Assembly (NCBI GenBank): GCA_031841125.1
Contig: CM063110.1
Coordinates: 24,423,626 to 24,487,625 of the forward strand
Length of the DNA: 64,000 nucleotides
From: Acanthococcus lagerstroemiae
Taxonomy: Eukaryota > Arthropoda > Insecta > Hemiptera > Eriococcidae
Direction of reading: 5' to 3'
A program made the position numbers and the translations under genes. Positions 25,301 through 37,020 of this stretch are shown one piece after another (position 1 is the first letter of the stretch; each line of letters opens with the position of its first letter). The notes beneath the pieces were generated by a model, which had not been told where the DNA came from, made no database searches, and saw nothing but the letters and a program-made list of their open reading frames with translations.

Positions 25301-28300
25301 ATCTTCAGAAAGAATTTCCAGTGTTTTCCAAAAAATTTTATCAAAATTTTTCGAGAACATTTTCCGATAATTTTTGAATAGGAAACATTCGGGGAAAACT
25401 CCGATAGTTTTTGAAGAATTTTATCGAAAATCTTCAGGAAAAATCTCTGATGATTTCCAGGGAATATAATTTCATTGGAAATCGAAAAGAATCTCCGATG
25501 ATTTTTAAGGAATTTCATCGGAAATTTTTGGGGAAAAATTCTGATTCCCGAAGAATTGAAACTATTTCCGACTCATCCCTACGGGCAAAATACCGCCGGG
25601 CGAAACGCGGGAGATAATGTGAGACCGATGAAACCGCGCGATTTTTCAACTTACCAGAAAACGCGCGATTTTCAACGTATCAAAAAACGCCAAGTAACCA
25701 AGCGTTCTTTATATGAGAGCGTTTATGTGACGTTTGTAAAACGCCTCTTTTCTAATGAATTTAAAAACGCTCCTTCCAATTGTTTCTTAAAAAAACGCCC
25801 TCACAAATAATTTTCAAAAGCGCTTCTTTTCAGTACTTTTTAAGAAAAAATAATTGAATAGAAATTAAATATGCAAAAATTATATTTAATATTAATAGGA
25901 AAACAAATTGGTAAAAAAAAAAAAAAAATGAAAATAAGCATAGGAACACACATCGTTTCAAAAATGTAGGTAAACATTTTCCATAAACTAGTCAACCATA
26001 AAACAACTAAAATGTCCATTACAACAATGATAAAAAATTTTAAGAATTGAAAACGACGAAGAAATAAACATTGTGCACTATAAATTTTAATACTTATACA
26101 GTGACGCATTCATTTTTTTCTTCTTCTAATTTTAAACATAAGAAAACTGCAATAAATATTAAATGAAGAGTGGTAATGATAAAAAGAAATGTCAGGTGTA
26201 TTTAATATACTATAAATTGCGTGTATCAGTGTTCTGAATTGAAATTGGAAAGTATAAATGAATCTTTTAAAATTAGAATAGAAAAAAATACAGCAATACA
26301 GCGTCCTAATATTACCAGTACGCTGCTCCAATGACGATTGACTTGACACCACTTCATGTTGTTCATCACTGTTTTCAAGGTTCTTTTTGGCGGCTGGAAA
26401 GAAAGGAATGAATGAATGAACAATTTAAAAATTGTGTTGCACCTCCTGCTTCCTTTCTCTCTTCTAGCTTTTTCGCCCTGGTTATCGCATTCTGCCAGTA
26501 TTTCAGCCAGTTGGCTACCTCTTGCTCCAAGCCAGAATGAAAGTTGTACTCAAACTGTAAGAAGACGATTGTGTCGCTTTGGCCGAAAATATAGTTCGCT
26601 CAGTATAAGTTGACGCTCGTAGTTTCGTATCAAGTTGTCAGGTTTACTCAAACTAAAACGCTCCTGTTTTACCAGGTAGGCGCGTCACCCTGGTTAATTA
26701 TATGCGGAAGGGTTAATTTAATTCACCTGTACGCAAGCAATAACGTTGGTCGACTCCGAGCAGGAGCAAATTAAATGAGTTGGTTCATGAAAAAAGCAGT
26801 TCGCGAAATTATTCCGAGCAAAAACCATCTGCTCACTGCTCTGTAATTCTGGTTCAAGTTTAACTGTGTACTACACAAGCTTCTGCCAGAAAGGTCCTCA
26901 TTTGTAAAAGAATTCAGTTGAATTTGAATAAATCGCAGGGTATAATAGAGTAATGCATGGTTCATACTATTAAGAAAGAGGAGTTTCCTGCTGTATCTGT
27001 CCTAAGACAGCTAGAACCGCGTGTATTTCAACGCACAGAATTCTGCATGTACATCATCAAATGGAAGGATCAGATTTATGATTGTTGAAAGAAAGAGGAC
27101 AGCGTGGATATGAGTAACACTCAGGTTCTGTATTTCAACAAGCGATCGCAGTATTTCGTCTTCACAGATATCTAGCAACGTTATATTCACAGATTTCTTT
27201 TCAGGTCACTCAGTTTTTTCTTTTCCCACAATACGTATTATGAATCAACGTTACACACTTTTATTTTTTTGATATACCGTTCAAAAACAAAAGGTTTTCG
27301 TTTGTGTACCTAGACCTGCTACATAATCCGAGACCTCATGGTCAGTGATAATTATTCTCAATTACAAAAAGTCAAAAACCTTATTGCAAAATTTTTGGTG
27401 TTAAAAACGCTATGAAACCCGACCATCTTAGTTAAATTTGTTCCATATGTTCAATTTCAGATTTCTTCTATCATAACACTCAGCGAAAAATGCACCGAAC
27501 TACAAAGTATACAAACTTTTATAAGAAGTCTTAGTCAGGATACCCGTACAAACACAATATCTTCTTTCGTTCTTGGTACAAATCAGTTGTTCTCTATGTT
27601 CTATTCGTTATTCGTGAATCAAGCAAGGAATAGTTGATCTCAAACCTGATCGCTGCGACACTTCTCTCTTTACTGATAAAGAACAATCCGGAGCAACATA
27701 TTGGAGCAGTGAGCAGATTAAAAACCCTAGTTCGCTAAAAGAGCAAGCAGATGAGCGAGGAATTGCCATTCCTACACGCAATGACGATCAGGGTTGGAAC
27801 CATTCATTCTAGGTACTATATATAAACCAGATTTTGTTTCATGTTTCTATCTCATTTCTATGCCGAAGTATGTAATTTGAAACTCTTTTTACAAACGGCA
27901 GTTTCCTAGACTCCCACTATTTCTATACCACTTCTATGTAACGAATTAACAGGACGAATCTGAATGTGGGAGATGTTGTTATTCAAAATATGCATACTGA
28001 AGATCCCTGAAACACACAAGTTCTTCAGCGTTGCAGGACAAAATACGAGTATCAACTTATACAGGGCGATATTATGTACGTGCTCTTAGAAATCAATTTT
28101 CTCTCTAATTCGTACTCACTATAATGAATCGACATTGCAATCTAATATCGCACTTACTTACACATTTTAAAGATATTGTACGTATTATACATAGTTCTTA
28201 CCGTGTTCGTTCTGAGAATCATCCTCCATATGGTTATTTAAATGATATGCATCACAGAATAATACATGGAAACTTAAATAAACCACGACTGTTGTTTTTC

Positions 28301-31300
28301 GTTTCACAATTTCAGCATTTCAGGCTACAAGTCACAGCCACACAGATAACCAGTAACGGTTTCACGTTATCAATAATTTAATCTGCGCGCGCAGATGTAT
28401 GTGGAAAACGCCACGAAATTATAATAATTCGGGCGTTTTCGAACCTGTTCATATTCGCGCGTATAATACCATGAGTGCAAAACGTACGATTTCCTACGTA
28501 TAACAATTACAGAAAACGCACTCTTTCTTAAAAAAGGGGCATTCTAGTGATATGAGAGAATACGCGCGCTGAACATTTCTTATGAATCTGCGCGTAAATT
28601 AAGAACTGATGAAACGCCCGGCAAATTTTCCCATCTTTACTTCTCTAAAACGCCCATTTTTGTAACATGAAGAAATTCGCACGTTGAATGTTTTCAAAAA
28701 GCAATGGCTAATGCGCGCGTAAATAAAAAGTTGTTAAAACTGCCAGTAAAATTTTCAAGGTTCTAAGTGATTTTTTAGTTAAAACGCCCGTTTTTTTCAA
28801 AAACGCGCTCTTCGAAGGCGGAGTTTTGTCAGCAGGGATGCGATGGGATCAGAAATTTTCCCGAAGATTTTTCGGAAATCGTTGGAAATTTTTCTGAAGA
28901 TTTCCGATGAAATTCTTCGAAAATTAGCGGAGATTATTTTCGAATACTTTTCCAATGACATTTTTTTGAAATTATCGGAGACTTTTCTCAAATTATTTTC
29001 GATAAAATTCTTCGGAAATTGTGGGCTGATTTCCGAAGAATTTCATCAAAAATCTTCGGGAAATATCTCTGATTCCATCGCATGAGTGGAAAATAGTCTC
29101 AAGTCTTCGGAAATTATCAATTTTTCCCCCAAAGAATTTCCTATGAAATTCCTTTAAAATCATCGGAGATTTTTCTTGAAGATTTCCAATGAAATTATTC
29201 TCTGGAAATCTTCGGAGATTTTTCCTACAGATTTTCGATAAAATTCTTCTAAAAACCATCGGAGTTTTTCCCCCAAATATTTCCGATGAAATTCTTCATA
29301 AATGATCGGAAAATTATCCAGAAGATTTTCGAAGAAATTCTTTGAAAAACATTGGAAATTTTTTCTGAAGATTTTCGATGAAATTCTCCGGAAAAGATTT
29401 CCGAAAAAATTCTCCTGAAATCATCGAAGATTTTCTTCAGTGATGTCCGATGAAATTCTTCGAAAATTATCGGAAACTTTTCCCTAATATTTCCGATAAA
29501 ATTCTTCAGAAAGTATCTTCGGAAATCAAAGGAATATTCACGAAGATTTCTGATGAAATTCTTTGGAAATCATCGGAGATTTTCCCCGAAATTTATTTCA
29601 TCGGTGCGTTCTGTACACCACAACCATCTTTGTCTTCTCTTCTTTGATGAATGATTTTCGATTTAGAACAAGTTCCCTGAACACTTACGTCGGCTGGTAA
29701 CAACCTGAGCAAACTTTGTTGTCTTTGAAGCACTCCCTTTACTTTGTGGAACGTTTGCTTTGAAGTGAATGAGAAAGCTTATGCATACGGATTAAAGCAA
29801 AACCTTAAACTTCTATCTCTCCCTTCGGAGCGAAGGTTCTCACTCCACTCTTTTGCTTTGACGTTAAAGCTTAATTTTTATGCATACGACCCAATGATAC
29901 GATAATAAAACGTTTTTGTGTAAAATCAGTGTTGGTTTTTCAGTAGCGTAACTACTCATTCCTTCTGGGGTGGGGATTAAAATCATTAGATATTGTTTCA
30001 CCATGTTCAATTTTCATTAAATGAACAAAAAAGGAAACAAACTTATAAGGTATAAGATATCTATCATCTATTACGAAATAAGGTCTATTTTACGCTCTTT
30101 AGATACAGCAAAAACTAAAAATTTTACTTTTAAAGAGTTCAGGGGGGAGGGGTCCCCAAAACCTCCCCCGTATTTACGCCACTGTTGTTTTTTTTTTGTT
30201 TTTTTTGTTTTTTTTGCTACACATGGAATTATGAAAAGTTGCCGGCCCTGCTTGGATTTCACCGTCAATTTTTACAGCCACTTATCCACTATGTTTAAAA
30301 TATATAAACCAAACATTCTGGAGGAAAAATAGCAAATTTACAGTATTACAGAACATTGAATTTGGTCTCGAAATTCATAATCAAAACTGGTGATTCAACT
30401 TACCTACAACCTATTGAAAAAAAAAATTGAATATATCGCGTGAAAAAATATGAACACTTTTACAACAATCAAATTTTCTAACTTTTGGGAGTAAAAGAAA
30501 ATCAAGTTATCAGTTCTCAAACAGCCATTCAGGCATTTAGCCATCGATATTCGAAATGAACTGGATCGTGAGCCTACCACTGTGTTTGTGAATGGCAATG
30601 TGACACAAGAAAAGGGCCTATGTGTCTGAAACTGCTGGATGGACACTCGGGCTCTTTTCTTGTGACACGTCACATATGGAGAACGACAAATACACACGAT
30701 TCGTCTATCTTTTAAAGCAAAATCAGTGCTGCTGAATTTATGAACATTAAAACGTGGGAGAAAAAGAGGTTTTGAACAAAACTAGCAAGAAAACTATAAA
30801 GAACTCGTTATTTTGATTGAGGACATTTTACCATGGGGGAGGGCTCCGGTAAGCGCTAGGGACCCCTCTGGCTACGGGCCTGATCCCAACGTAGGCATAA
30901 CTAGTTGGTTTCACGAGGAATTATAACGGCTCGTATATTAGTTTCATGTACCTACTTGACTTAGAATAGGAATCGATCGAGTATTAACCCTGAGAATTTA
31001 TTTGCAGCATGTTAACTTTTGTTCAAGAAGAAGTGGCATACTTGAGTGAAACGTTTGAAGTACTGCAATCTAATGTAGTAAATGGTTAGTTTATTAGCAT
31101 CGTAGCATGAAAAACTTGATGAGAAAGTCGACTCAAAGGTTCTAATCTCTTACATATACAATTTTCAGTGATGAAAGCAGAGGCGTCATCAGATACCGCT
31201 GTGGCCTCGGAGCAACCTGATCAGCTGGTGGAAGTCCTCAATGGTACGAATCAAGTTATTTATCTATAGTAAAAATTAGAGTATCGGGAACTGAGAACTG

Positions 31301-34300
31301 AGAAGAAATAGGATATTTCTGGAGTGGAAGAAATATATATTTCAGCGTCTGTGAGTGAGTGCAGTGGCTCTCTGAGACCACCCCACCTCCGATCATTTTT
31401 GGGCGCACGCCTCCACGTAGTTTTTCCATTTTCGTTTTTCCTGCGCTAATCTTTGCTACTGGGCCCTCAGTTCTCTGACGAGTTCATCTCTCCATCTGGC
31501 TACTGATCTACCCTTCTTTTTTTTTCCTTTGCAGCGGAATCCAGTTGAGTACTGTTACTCCCCATCTATTATTATTCGTCCTCGCTAGATGCCCCGCATA
31601 TTTCCACATTAATTTTTTGATATTATACCCTATATCCCCGCCTCCCACCATTTCGTATAATTTTGCATTTGAGATTTTATCTACCCATCGCAGTCCTAGA
31701 AGTTTCCTTACCATAGATCTAAACGTAATTTTGAGCTTCATCATTTGTTTCCTCGCAAGAGACCAGGTCGGCGCTCCATACGTGAGGACTGGTACCGCTG
31801 AGCTATTCAGTATTTTGATTCTGAGGGCGGTGTTGGAATTTCCGCAAAAAATAGATTTCAATGCCCAGAAGTTGTTCCACCCCATTTTGATACGCCTCGT
31901 AATTTCTTTGTTACTCTCTTCAAAAATGGTAATCTGTCCTAGATATTCGATTTCTTTTACCCTCTGCCCCTCGATTATCAGATTTTTTCTTTCCCCGTTT
32001 CCGATTATTTTTGATGTGTTAGTAATTCAGCTTGAGGCTAGCTTTTTTTTGCATTCCCTCAATAGCTCTTCTGCCATTTTCTTCAACTCCTTACTATTTT
32101 CTGCAAATAAGATAATATTGTCTGCGTACCTTAGTTTAATTAGAAATTCTCCATTTATTTTTAGTCCCCTTCGTTTCCACTTCAGATTTCGAAATATTTC
32201 TTCCAGAATGCAGGTAAAAAAATTTGGCGACAAGGGATTCCCTTGTCGGACCGCCTCCCAATTTTGAAATCCCTCCCTTTGCTTTTAAGGCTGATCTTTG
32301 CACTCGAATTTGCATAGCAATTCTGTATGACTTCAATAAACCCTCTTTCAGTTCCCTGATTTTCCTGTGCTTTTAACGTATCTCTCTATATATTAAAAAC
32401 CAAAACTCCCCCTCCCCTTCCCCACTCCTGGAAAAAACTCCAAGGAGTCTGATATCTAAATCTCGGTCTTCGTCTAAGACATACCAGACATAAACAGACA
32501 TATAATGACATAATTACCCATACTGCGGGTTACCTACCTAAAAATCAGAAAAATTGCAGGGGCAGACCAGAACTCCTCCCCCCTCCCCCGGAAAAAACTC
32601 CAAGGAGCCTGATATATAAATCCCGGCCTTTGATTAAGACATAACAGACATAATAAAACATAAAGAGACATATAATGACAAAACCAAAACTCCTCCTCCC
32701 CCTCCCCCCTCCTGAAAGAAAAACTCCAAGGAGCCTGATATCTAAGTCCCAGTCTTCGTCTAAGACATAACAGACATAATAAGACATGAAAACACATAAT
32801 GCCATAATTACCCATACTGCGGGTTACTACCTAAAAATGAGAAAAATTGCAAGGGCAGACCAAAACTCCTCCTCCCCCCCCCCTCCTGAAAAAACTCCAA
32901 GGAGCCTGATATCTAAATCCCGGCCTTCGTCTAAGACATAAAAAGACATAATGACATAATTACCCATACTGCGGGTTGCCTACCTAAAAATCAGAAAAAT
33001 TGCAGGGTCAGATCAGCTACTTTCAAGGATATAATCTGTTTTAACATAAAAGATCTCCAAGTTTTAATACATAACCGACATAATAAGGCATATAATGACA
33101 TAATTACCCATAATCTACAAGATCTCAAATCACTGCGCATTGCCTACCCTGCCCCTTAATTGCTCAGTTTTCCAGGGGTAGTCTACCCTCAGGAGGGGTT
33201 CATGGTTGTGGAGGAAGCTCCTGAAGGGGGAGGAGGGCCCCTGTGTTGGCGTGGGGAGGCCCTGGGTGGGGGCAGGCGGCAGGGGGTTAAGATGAATAAG
33301 AGGACCCGATGGAGGAGAAAGTCCTTGGTGAGAGAGGGGACCAGGGAGAGAAATGGCCGTGGTGCGGGAGGTGCTGGTGGCGGGGTGGGGTCTTGAGGGG
33401 GAAGGGCTCTCGAGGGGCGGGTTGGTCATGGTTGTGAGAGCTCCTGGGTGGATGGTCAGGGATCTTCAAGGAGGACCATGGTGAGGACAGGGACTGTGAA
33501 GGGAGATAAGTCCCAGGGGGTAGTCGTGGGTGAGGGGTCCTCATGGTGGAGGAAATGGTTGGTAGGAGACGGTGGCCATTGAGGAAGGATTAGGTAGTGG
33601 TGGGTGAGGGTCCTGGAGGGGCAGTAAAACTTTAGTGGATAAGGGCCCGGGGTTATAACAGGAACTCACTGTGGAGGAGGGAGCTCCTGAAGGGGAGGAA
33701 AACCACGGTGGTGACTGGGACTGTAGAGGAAGATAACGGCCCAGGGTGGGGTGAGTGAGAATTCCTGGCGGAGGAGGAAGTCCTGGGTGAAAGAGGGACC
33801 GGGGAGGGAAATGAAAGCCATGGTGCGAGAGGGGCTGTGGTGGGGGTCTGAACGGGAAGGTAGGTCATGGTGATGGGAGCTCCTGAGTGGAGGACCAGGG
33901 GATCTTTGTGGGAGTTGGGATGAGGAGGCCGCCGAGAAGGAGCAGTGGAAGAGGAAGGCTGTAGCGAAGGATTATGGCCCCAATTGGGAAGGGCGTAATG
34001 ATGGGTCGTTATAGGGGAGGAGTTTGTGGCTGAGGAGGGCTGCAACTGTTGAAGTGCGACCGTGGAGGCGGACAGCGACCGTGGTGAACGAGGGGGTCGT
34101 GGTGGAGGATTAGGAGGCTCGTGATGAAGTAAGGATGGAAGGGGGAATTCAAGGTGGAAGATTGAGGACCGCTGATAAAGGGGGAGCAAAAGAAGCGCAA
34201 AGCAAACCTCAACTCAGGAACAAAAGTTTTAGACCAAACACTGAGGACTGTGATGGTCGAACGAGGCGCGAAGCGCCGAGCAAGGCCGGCGCGAGCAAAG

Positions 34301-35901
34301 TGAGTGATGGTGGGGGTTAGGCCGCGAAGCGGCCAGGGGGCAAAGCCCCCTTGTATTTATGATTCACACTGAATCAAATGTCTTATGAAAGTCGATGCAA
34401 AGCGTTTCAATTTCCGCATCTTATTCATTTGTTTTTTCAATAATTCGGGTCACATAGAAAATATTGTCTACAGTTGAGAAGCCTATTCTGAATCCCGCTT
34501 GTTCATTCCCCCTGCTTTGAATCCAATTGGGCATACATATATCTTTTTAAAACTAACCATAAATACTTTACAGATGTTCGATGTTAAGCTTATTGGCCTG
34601 TAATTTTCAATTAGTTCCTTCACCCCTGTTTTTATATAATAATATTATTTCGGCCAAAAGTTCCGCTGTTTTGGACATATTTTCGTAGATAAAATTTTAT
34701 TAAATATTTTAGTCAAGTGTGGTACAATCTGATTGCCAAACCCTTTCAACATTTCGTTCGTAATTCTATCCGGACCTGGGGCTTTGTCATTTTTCAGTCT
34801 ATTCAATTCGTATTCCACTTCTCTCTCCATTATCTTCGGGATTCCTTCCTCCTTCCATCCTCCAGTTTTTACTATTTTTGGTATCTCGTTTCGCTCGCGG
34901 TACAAGTCCTCGTAAAACCTTGTTGCTACCTCAATTTCTTCTTGATTTTGAATCAATTTTCCTGTCTGATCTCTTAACTTTAGCATAACTTCTCTCTCGC
35001 CACCGAATTCCCGCCTGACTTTTTTAGTGGACCAGCTTTTTCCCAAAATACGAGTATCTTGAATCATATTTTTTAACATCTTCTCTAACTTTTTCCTCAC
35101 TAATTTTTGTACTTCAGTTAGCTCAGTTTTGTCCAGTGGTGTTTTATTTTTATTTTCCCAAAGGGTATTCTTCCTGTGAACCAACTCGAGAATCTGTTTT
35201 GAGAGCTTATCGCCCGGTTTTTCTTTAGCCCTCTTTACTCCAAACTCTTCAACCGCGTTTTTTAAAGCTTGAACCATCCCGTCGTAGAAATTTTCTCCGA
35301 CTTTCGTTTCTTCTAGCACTGATTTTAGTTCTGGCATGCTTCCTCTTTCTTCCCCCTTTACCCTCCCTGTGATTCTTATACTGAACTCTCTGCGGGATGA
35401 GATGCTCAATTTACGGTGTGGTATTAAGTGTTGTTACATCTTTAACTACTGAGGTCATTTACTAGTAAGTGGTCAATTTAATTTTTAGTTTTCCCGTCTG
35501 GCGATATCCATGTCCATTTTCTTTTGACTTTCTTCTTGTAAAAAGTGTTTGCTATATGTAAGTTAAATTTTTGGGCCATTTCTGTTAATCTTTTCCCCCT
35601 GTCATTTCTTTCCCCCAGACAAAATGGGCCGGATTGTTTTGAGTTTGCTTGGAGTGGAAGAAATACACGTCACACATTAGGGATTCAGGTATGAGTGAAG
35701 AATCCCTCTAATTGACCCTCTTTCATAATCATAAATCACTAAACTTCCTTTCATAGAAAAAATCATTGTTGTTAACCCTCTTTTTTGCGTATAGAAAATC
35801 CGTTTGTTACTACGGCCTATCAAATGGTGGGGGTTAATGGAAAGTGCGATAAAGACGACTGCTGCTGTGAATTTTTGTATCATTCAAAAACACCTTTCTA
35901 A
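22372..35901 (+). CDS. Gene B: secreted silk-like repeat protein with Cys-containing C-terminal domain
   Basis: Exons join in frame: 22372-23214, 23370-23451, 23550-23646, 31008-31084, 31169-31243 and 35795-35901, about 426 residues. Junction phases are 0, 1, 2, 1, 1. MRLISAISLCVVFAAICWS is a signal peptide. Residues 80-175 are 36-residue tandem repeats (108-nt period from 22609: SGSEAKSGPGGTQATSYGAS). Then come TPCPPGETPHPG and poly-Ala/Gly/Asn (about 205-240). Exons 2-5 match gene E: MQQTFMLYMVTP.. against MNRLWVVTKIIP.., an ECGC motif, VAYLSETFEVLQSNVVN. The last exon carries KCDKDDCCCEF and the stop. Intron 3 is 7.4 kb and intron 5 is 4.6 kb, both filled with mobile elements. An extra exon 6 may have been split by the RTE at 31321. 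Function unknown; composition suggests an extracellular structural or glandular protein. Confidence 0.78.
22609..22880 (+). repeat. 108-bp tandem coding repeat in gene B
   Basis: The word TCAGGATCTGAGGCAA starts at 22609, 22717 and (as TCAGGATCGCAGGCAA) 22825, exactly 108 bp apart. It encodes 36-residue Ser/Gly/Ala/Glu units, about 2.5 copies. Confidence 0.9.
23237..23262. repeat. (TTTA)n microsatellite in gene B intron 1
   Basis: TTTATTTATTTA run directly after the exon 1 donor region. Confidence 0.9.
23880..24155. mobile_element. hAT-type MITE in gene B intron 3
   Basis: Left end CAGTGGTGTAGCCAGG and right end CTTGGCTACGCCACTG are inverted; CAGTGGCGTAGC ends are common in animal hAT elements. 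No matching 8-bp flank is visible, so the duplication has decayed. Confidence 0.65.
24381..29889. repeat. 5.5-kb foldback structure inside gene B intron 3
   Basis: Mirror-ordered arms. Outer blocks at 24381-24600 and 29690-29889 carry repeated GTATGCATA and GAAGCTT words. Middle blocks at 24640-25560 and 28835-29600 are degenerate tandem TTTCCGATGATTTCC / GGAAATCTTCG units, opposite in orientation. Inner blocks at 25565-25830 and 28385-28830 are AAAACGCGC-rich. The 2.5-kb centre has no recognised genes. The arms are diverged, so it is old. No protein to move it was found. Confidence 0.6.
25840..28380. other. Centre of foldback; no gene recognised
   Basis: AT-rich, scattered ORFs under 90 codons, no conserved motif seen. 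Confidence 0.4.
29941..30184. mobile_element. hAT-type MITE in gene B intron 3
   Basis: Ends CAGTAGCGTAAC and TTTACGCCACTG are inverted; flanks TGGTTTTT and TTGTTTTT match 7 of 8, as expected for an 8-bp target duplication. Same TIR family as 23880-24155. Confidence 0.6.
32381..34353 (+). mobile_element. Complete non-autonomous Helitron (1973 bp) inside the RTE
   Basis: Starts TCTCTCTATATATTAAAA after A (32380) and ends GGGGGCAAAGCCCCCTTG before T (34354), preceded by GC-rich hairpins (GCCGCGAAGCGGCC, GGGGGCAAAGCCCCC). Removing it joins the RTE frame without loss: the codons around the A|T site then read NHKYTLKAQ, as expected after DFxKxFDSV. Internal tandem blocks of about 120 bp at 32440-33000 (AAACTCCAAGGAGCCTGATAT) and a G-rich region 33130-34200 carry no Rep or helicase. 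Confidence 0.88.
32440..33010 (+). repeat. Tandem repeats inside the Helitron
   Basis: CTCCAAGGAGYCTGATAT..AAGACATAACAGACATAATAA recurs about four times at intervals of 130-170 bp, each followed in part by TACCCATACTGCGGGTT. Confidence 0.7.
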
Positions 35902-35903
35902 AT

Positions 35904-35909
35904 AATAAA
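35904..35909 (+). terminator. Poly(A) signal of gene B
   Basis: AATAAA three nucleotides after the gene B stop codon, unusually close. Confidence 0.5.
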
Positions 35910-36022
35910 ACAAAGCGTCAGTGCCCGTAGGTGTATCTGCCATGTTACAGTTTTCACATTTCAAATTCCAAGACTGCTGGAAGATAAGGTTCAGGATTCA
36001 AGAAACGTAAAAAAAACAACAA

Positions 36023-36060
36023 TATATAAAGCCTTCCAAAAGTGGGAGGGGCTTTCAGTC
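36023..36060 (+). promoter_or_regulatory. TATA plus TCAGT core promoter, probably gene C
   Basis: TATATAAA (36023-36030) and TTTCAGTC (36053-36060, A at 36057) are 32 nt apart, TATA to initiator, which is the standard spacing. It lies just after gene B and upstream of gene C on the same strand; the coding exons between 36060 and 38980 were not found. Confidence 0.6.
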
Positions 36061-36329
36061 ATCAAAATAGAACAACACAGACCGTTCCATTGCCTGCTCG
36101 GTCGCTCGACGAACAGACGGTGACATTTCGGGGGAGGGGGCTTTCCGTATGTTTGAGGATTAATCATCCATCAAGCCCGCACTTGTTTGTACTAATGCCA
36201 AGAACCCAAATTTCAGTAGCTGTGTGCATCTCTTCACATCTAGAACTAATGTCAGAGAAACGAATCTTATTATTTCAAAACCTACCCTTTTGGAGAAACA
36301 GGGACAAAAAGTCGTGATACAAGTTCTGG

Positions 36330-37020
36330 GAGTCATTCTCTCTAGTTCTGCACATCGCAGTCCTTGGAGAATCTTTATACAAAATCTGAGTCAGTTTTAT
36401 CGGAGTCAGAAAGAGTCTGGGTGAGCACTGCCTAGTATGAATGAGTCTCATAAGATTTCGGGACGGCCTAATGGCTCTGAACTAGTCCAGCGAATCAACT
36501 GGATGTAAATGGGTAACAGTCTCAACATAGTTCAAATAATTTTAATGGGGCTTTAGAGTCTGGACGGGTCTGTAAAAACTGAAACAGAGTCTGACATGAG
36601 TTTTAACGTATCGTAACAGTCGGGAATAATATTTGGAACAGCTTGAATGAGTTCCAACAAATCCTGAAAGAGTTAATATAAGACTTCATTAGTCTTGAGG
36701 AATTTTAACCTGAGTAAACCTTGAGCTTCGAGCTAGGCTACATTAGTCCCAACATCTTAACTACTCTTGAAAGGAATTAAATAAGCCTTTATAGTATCAA
36801 CATGAATTTTAACGATTCTTAATTTAAAAAATTTAATAATGGTTCAGAGTCTGAATTGGTCCGAACGAGTCATAACCGTCTCAAAGAGACTGAACATGTC
36901 TTACTAGTTTAAAATAAGTTTTAAAAAGGAAGGTATGGATGAACTGTATAGCAGTCTGAATGAAACGTAACACGTCTTAAAAAAGAGTCTGAACAATCTT
37001 CAGTGAGTCGTCCTGGTCCT
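36330..37020. repeat. Degenerate GAGTCTGAAC / GAGTCTTAAC array
   Basis: Dozens of diverged GAGTCTGAA, GTCTTAACA and GAGTTTTAA words at irregular short spacing. Similar tracts at 37920-38050, 42830-43270 and 44120-44760. Confidence 0.5.

Larger units (their letters stand above)
31320..35665 (-). mobile_element. RTE-type non-LTR retrotransposon, 5'-truncated, with 16-bp target duplication
   Basis: TGGAGTGGAAGAAATA occurs at 31320-31335 and 35650-35665 and bounds the element. Minus-strand order from 35640: end of the APE endonuclease (GKRLTEMA.., KWTWISPDGKTKN), linker (35409-34900), RT N-terminal NDKAPGPDRITNEMLK (34800), ENYRPISLTSN (34590), DFHKTFDSV (34385). After the inserted Helitron: IKLRYADNIILFAENSKEL (around 32130), VLTYGAPTWSLARKQMMKL (31785) and YAGHLARTNNNRWG (31590). 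Several frameshifts: inactive. It lies in gene B between 31243 and 35795. Confidence 0.85.

Noticed and set aside
33130..34200. Long ORFs in the Helitron G-rich region (up to 178 codons)
   Set aside because: Composition-driven; not conserved in the related copy at 20788-21480, and no Rep/helicase motifs.
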